A stretch of DNA of 64,000 nucleotides from Pinus tabuliformis (taxonomy: Eukaryota > Streptophyta > Pinopsida > Pinales > Pinaceae), in assembly GCA_031772625.1 (NCBI GenBank), contig CM062815.1:124047977-124111976 (forward strand), written 5' to 3'. This document shows, in pieces, positions 60,691-64,000 of this stretch; the first letter of the stretch is position 1, and each line of letters starts with the position of its first letter. Under the pieces are notes generated by a model. It ran no database searches. It was not told where the DNA came from and worked only from the letters and a program-made list of their open reading frames with translations. The position numbers and the translations under genes were made by a program.

Positions 60691-61180
60691 CATGTTGCAA
60701 ATCACAATCAGGGTTTTATGAAAATAGAAGCAGGGGAGGATAGAGAAAACCAATGATCAACAATCACCAATACTAGAGATCGGAGGTTCCAGTGATCCCG
60801 CATATTGACGATATCAGAGGTCCAAGGCAACGATCAGGGATATCGACGGGGGGAATCGATGATCGACGATTGCAATAGCACAAATATATTGCAAATGACA
60901 AATCAGAGGACCAGGTAGCATGGCATATCGGAGGTTCCAGCAACATGGTGATCGATGATCACACATCAGGGTTGCATTGCGTATTGGTGATCCCACAAAT
61001 CAGAATCACTGTCATATCGAAGGTCCCACACATCGGAGATCCGAGAGCGATATCGACATATCGAAAATCTGGGGTCCGTGGAAATCAGCGATTGATGATC
61101 GTACTTAGAACATCATGGCTTATCAGTGCACTAGTGGGGTGAAAAATCTAAAATATTGCGATATCGTGAGTTGCGATATG
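60690..61180. repeat. Degenerate short-period repeat rich in ATCGGAGGTCC / ATATCGA words
   Basis: Words such as tcgaaggtcc, atcggaggttcc, atcagaggtcc, atcgatgatc and catatcg recur every 20-45 bp in variable order. GC content is higher than the surroundings. No coding frame is preserved. Confidence 0.6.
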
Positions 61181-61539
61181 TTAGTGTTGAAGCACCAGGA
61201 AGGCCAAAAGCGATTTACAAAGGAAATCAATGAAAAATAAAGGGCAGATGGGCCTTTTATCTCTCCTCTAGAAGGCCACGTGGCGGAATACCATTGGTAC
61301 CAATAAACCCAAGGTGGCGCTAACGTCAGCATGATGTAGCAGTACGACGGACAAGTGGCATGCAGATTCAACGTGTCGAGGGGTCATAAGGGGCCAAAAT
61401 AGGGTGAGACATGTCACCACTCTCAAGGTTACACGTGGCAAAGGATGACATCACATCAGAGATCACAAATCAGGGTTCGTAGGTTGAGGCATGTTATTAC
61501 ATCAAGGTTAAAACCCCAATTGCGATCCGATGAGAAAGG

Positions 61540-61720
61540 GGCTCTAATAGTGGTTGGCCTACAGTCACATAAAGAGCTAAAGGAACTAGGGGTTAAGTAT
61601 GGAGGGGAATGCATAAAAAAGAAATAATCGATTACAAACCTCTGATTGGGGGACTCCGATAAGGGGGTTGGCTCGTGGTTACATAAAGATCCGAGGAACC
61701 AAGGGGTAAGCATTGAAGGG
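61540..61720. repeat. Diverged tandem duplication, about 110-bp period
   Basis: ggttggc..acataaaga..aggaac.a.gggg.taag.at..aggg occurs at about 61550 and 61661. Confidence 0.65.
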
Positions 61721-62580
61721 CTATCGCAATAAGAGATCACAAACATGTTGTGGCTCCAATATAAAAAACTTGATTGGAAATCGCTAATTTTCTGACTCCA
61801 ATATTTGTTTAAACACCAGGTGACAACCCCCCCGTCTTATGAGAAGAAAGATAGAAAGGGGCTGAACCAAAGGGGCCTAAAGGAAATCAGGACCCACTAT
61901 TTGTGACGCTTTGAAGAGTGAGAGTCTTGATGCGGTGATGTTTCGATAGCATGGTACAAAGCTTTGAAGGCATATGGGTTGGTAGCTGAGACATTGAATA
62001 GTGGTATGGAGTAGGCGCAAATCAATATGGGATAATCTTGTAGAGGCCCCTGCAACAAGAAACCCAGGACAACAATGGCCTCAGAAATAAATTTGACTGC
62101 TGCGCTTGCACGTCTTCGGTGAGTAAATGGGGGTATGGGGACTCAGGAAGACTTAATGCCTTAGCATGGAGCTCCACTCAGTCATAAATGTAAAGGAATG
62201 TCGGGTTGATCTCCACTTCTACTCTGTAACAGGCAACCACAGTTGATCGCTATCAGCTCCAGAGAGTGGTGAAGTCAGGAAGTTAAGATGAAAGCGACAG
62301 GAACCAGCCGAGCTGCAAGGGAGGCACATCAGCACAGAGATGTGGCCTGATCAAGGGCCTTCATAGGAATAGAAAAAGGACATTTTTCCTCCATCATTAT
62401 TTAGTTTCCCTTGTTTCTTTTTATTATTCTGTAATTTCTGTTTATTTTGAAGAAAGGAATCAAATCCTTAGGAATCATTCTGGGCAGCAGAGCTATCGTA
62501 GGCCGAGACAACGAGTCAATCTAAGAGCTGGCCCTTGGCTAATATATTTTGTAAATGTTGATTCAAAGCCCCCTTTCCTT
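61721..62580. other. Non-coding stretch, nothing recognised
   Basis: No coding frame above 70 codons resembles a family. It ends at a promoter-like site. Confidence 0.4.
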
Positions 62581-62581
62581 G

Positions 62582-62590
62582 TATAAATAG
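62582..62590 (+). promoter_or_regulatory. TATA box (TATAAATAG), probably of an LTR
   Basis: TATAAATAGAGGGGAGAAA is a near-consensus plant TATA context with a purine-rich follower. No gene with a believable start follows within 250 bp. An LTR U3/R border is the likeliest reading. Confidence 0.45.
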
Positions 62591-62599
62591 AGGGGAGAA

Positions 62600-64000
62600 A
62601 CACTTAATAGAGGTTCCATAATTTTGCACCCACAGTGGTCCAAATTATTTGGTTCCATTTTGGTTCTATACGCTTGTTCATGAGGGACTTGAGTTGTAGA
62701 TTGGTGAATGTAAATGGACTGGTGAATGGGACTCATTTTGAAGATTAATGAAACTGTTTGGTGATTCCAATCATGGAAACACACAATATTTTTTCCCCTC
62801 TGTAAATCTCATTTCATATATGTTTTTCCTTCTATGAACTAATGTAGTGAAGCTGTCAATTTCTCCCTTGTTCATGATTGTATATTTGTTACTAAGTAGT
62901 AGCAGTACCCATGTTAGCTACAGATTTACTTATGTACCTGTAGCATGCACAAATTTACTTATTCTTTTGATGACAAATGTGTCCATGAAGTATATGCCAA
63001 GAAACCTTCATTTTCACTCCACTGTTTCTACCATTCCACCTCTTCAATCTTCCATACCTCTGTTAGGACATTGCTACTTAGGATTTTCTTACAACCCTAT
63101 GCATCGAATCCACTCCTTTCTTTCCTCCTTTTCACTTTACTGCAACGTCAATATTAAGTTACTTGTTTTTGTGTTTTGGCCACCAGAACAAGACATTCCT
63201 CCTTGAGATTGGCCCGATTTACCCCCTAAACATTTGGATCCACGTATTGGCTTGAGTTTACCTTCATGAAGGCCAATTGAACCAAGCCCCCTTTTATTAT
63301 CTTTTTAAATTTCGTGACAATTGGAGTGCAATTGAAATCACCCATTGATAATATTCCATGCACTCCTCTCTTTAAGATGTCCTAGGAATTGGTCTACAAT
63401 CAACCCAGATCTTGTCTCTAGGAAGCTTTCTATGTCTCCTGAAGCACTCGTGTTGTAGGTGCTAGAAAAAGCGACAACTCCAAAGTTCTGATACCACTCC
63501 TTTGGATGGACCCAATGACATTTTTACACCACATTTTAAAGACGATATCGGATCTGTTGGCCATCGGCTTTTTGTGTTTCCACCCATGTAATATCTATGA
63601 TGCTTACCAAAGTCCTGATACTCAGACCCAGTATTGTTTACACTCCAGTTAAATGTAGAATCAGCTTCACCCAACCATCAGGGTTTTTCAAACGTATATG
63701 CTTGGAGTTTCCCATAGGCCTGAACCTGATCCCACTTTATGTTTTATTTAAATATGATATTTGATCCACTAAATCGAAACTCTTTTTATGACCCTTGTTT
63801 AAATCTCCGATACCATCCCGAACCCGATTTCTTTCAAAACTTTAATTTATTATGGCTCAAATCCTCCCTCTATTAGCTGTTTGATAGTCATCGTAATTTT
63901 TGGTTATTTATCCATTCAAAATGTCCTCGCATTCGCCGAGGTCCTATGGATATCTGTGCCAACGAATCCACCAATGGCATAATCTCTAATGATTACTGCA
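62600..64000. other. Right edge, no gene assigned
   Basis: A 119-codon plus frame (62847-63206) begins with a hydrophobic, signal-like stretch (FMIVYLLLSS), but its composition is Ser/Leu/Tyr-rich and it resembles no known family. A TGGTATCAGAACT at 63498-63486 (minus) resembles a primer site but has no LTR end beside it. Confidence 0.3.

Noticed and set aside
62847..63206. A secreted protein gene with a signal-like N-terminus
   Set aside because: No family resemblance, no introns or stop context to support it, and a composition expected from AT-rich non-coding DNA.
63486..63498. Primer binding site TGGTATCAGAACT marking another LTR element
   Set aside because: No CA-ending LTR precedes it and no gag follows with confidence; the 12-mer alone is not enough.

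Overview
The window is nuclear DNA of a seed plant. It is AT-rich, gene-poor and packed with nested transposons, broken genes and introns with GT..AG borders. The style of the leucine-rich-repeat (NLR) fragment, the gag types and the density of old LTR elements fit a large gymnosperm (conifer) genome best. That is inference, not proof. No intact ordinary host gene was found.

Left part (1-24.6 kb). This holds the 5' end of a rearranged Ty3/gypsy element (1-2158, minus), a 5'-truncated LINE reverse transcriptase (2.4-4.1 kb, minus) and a complete but dead Ty1/copia element (4405-9242, minus, two LTRs, PBS and PPT). Next come an ankyrin-repeat pseudogene (9.8-13.1 kb, minus), an LTR-like block, and two copies of a 1.4-2.0 kb repeat. 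A PPR-gene scrap abuts the second copy. AT-rich DNA with a 99-bp (AT)n tract follows, then the left half of an NLR leucine-rich-repeat gene (plus).

Main discovery (24,615-58,742). A CACTA (En/Spm-type) DNA transposon of about 34.1 kb appears to be inserted in the LRR region. Both ends start with CACTACTACA, both are flanked by the 3-bp duplication TCT, and both carry subterminal arrays of an AGACAA-type motif. LRR coding sequence stops at the left end and resumes at 58,743. On the minus strand the element carries a ten-exon TNP2-like transposase (39,395-34,637) and 3' exons of a second element gene. It also holds a perfect 67-bp inverted repeat that copies 38 bp of that gene's exon. Between the transposase and the left end are captured pieces of at least four host genes: a mitotic cyclin, a serine carboxypeptidase, lipoyl synthase and a DEAD-box RNA helicase. 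The last two are fused in one open frame. Cyclin and carboxypeptidase pieces keep their introns and splice sites, so they were taken from genomic DNA.

Inside the right half of the element (41.5-58.2 kb) is a nest of later insertions: a Ty3 protease piece, copia pieces in both orientations, an LTR, a gag-only Ty3 element, a LINE with overlapping ORF1/ORF2, the 5' end of another Ty3 element, and a third Ty3 gag. An array of tRNA-3'-half/B-box repeats and two short tandem repeats lie just upstream of the transposase.

Right part (58.7-64 kb). The right half of the LRR gene is followed by non-coding, partly tandem-repetitive DNA with a promoter-like TATA element near 62.58 kb.
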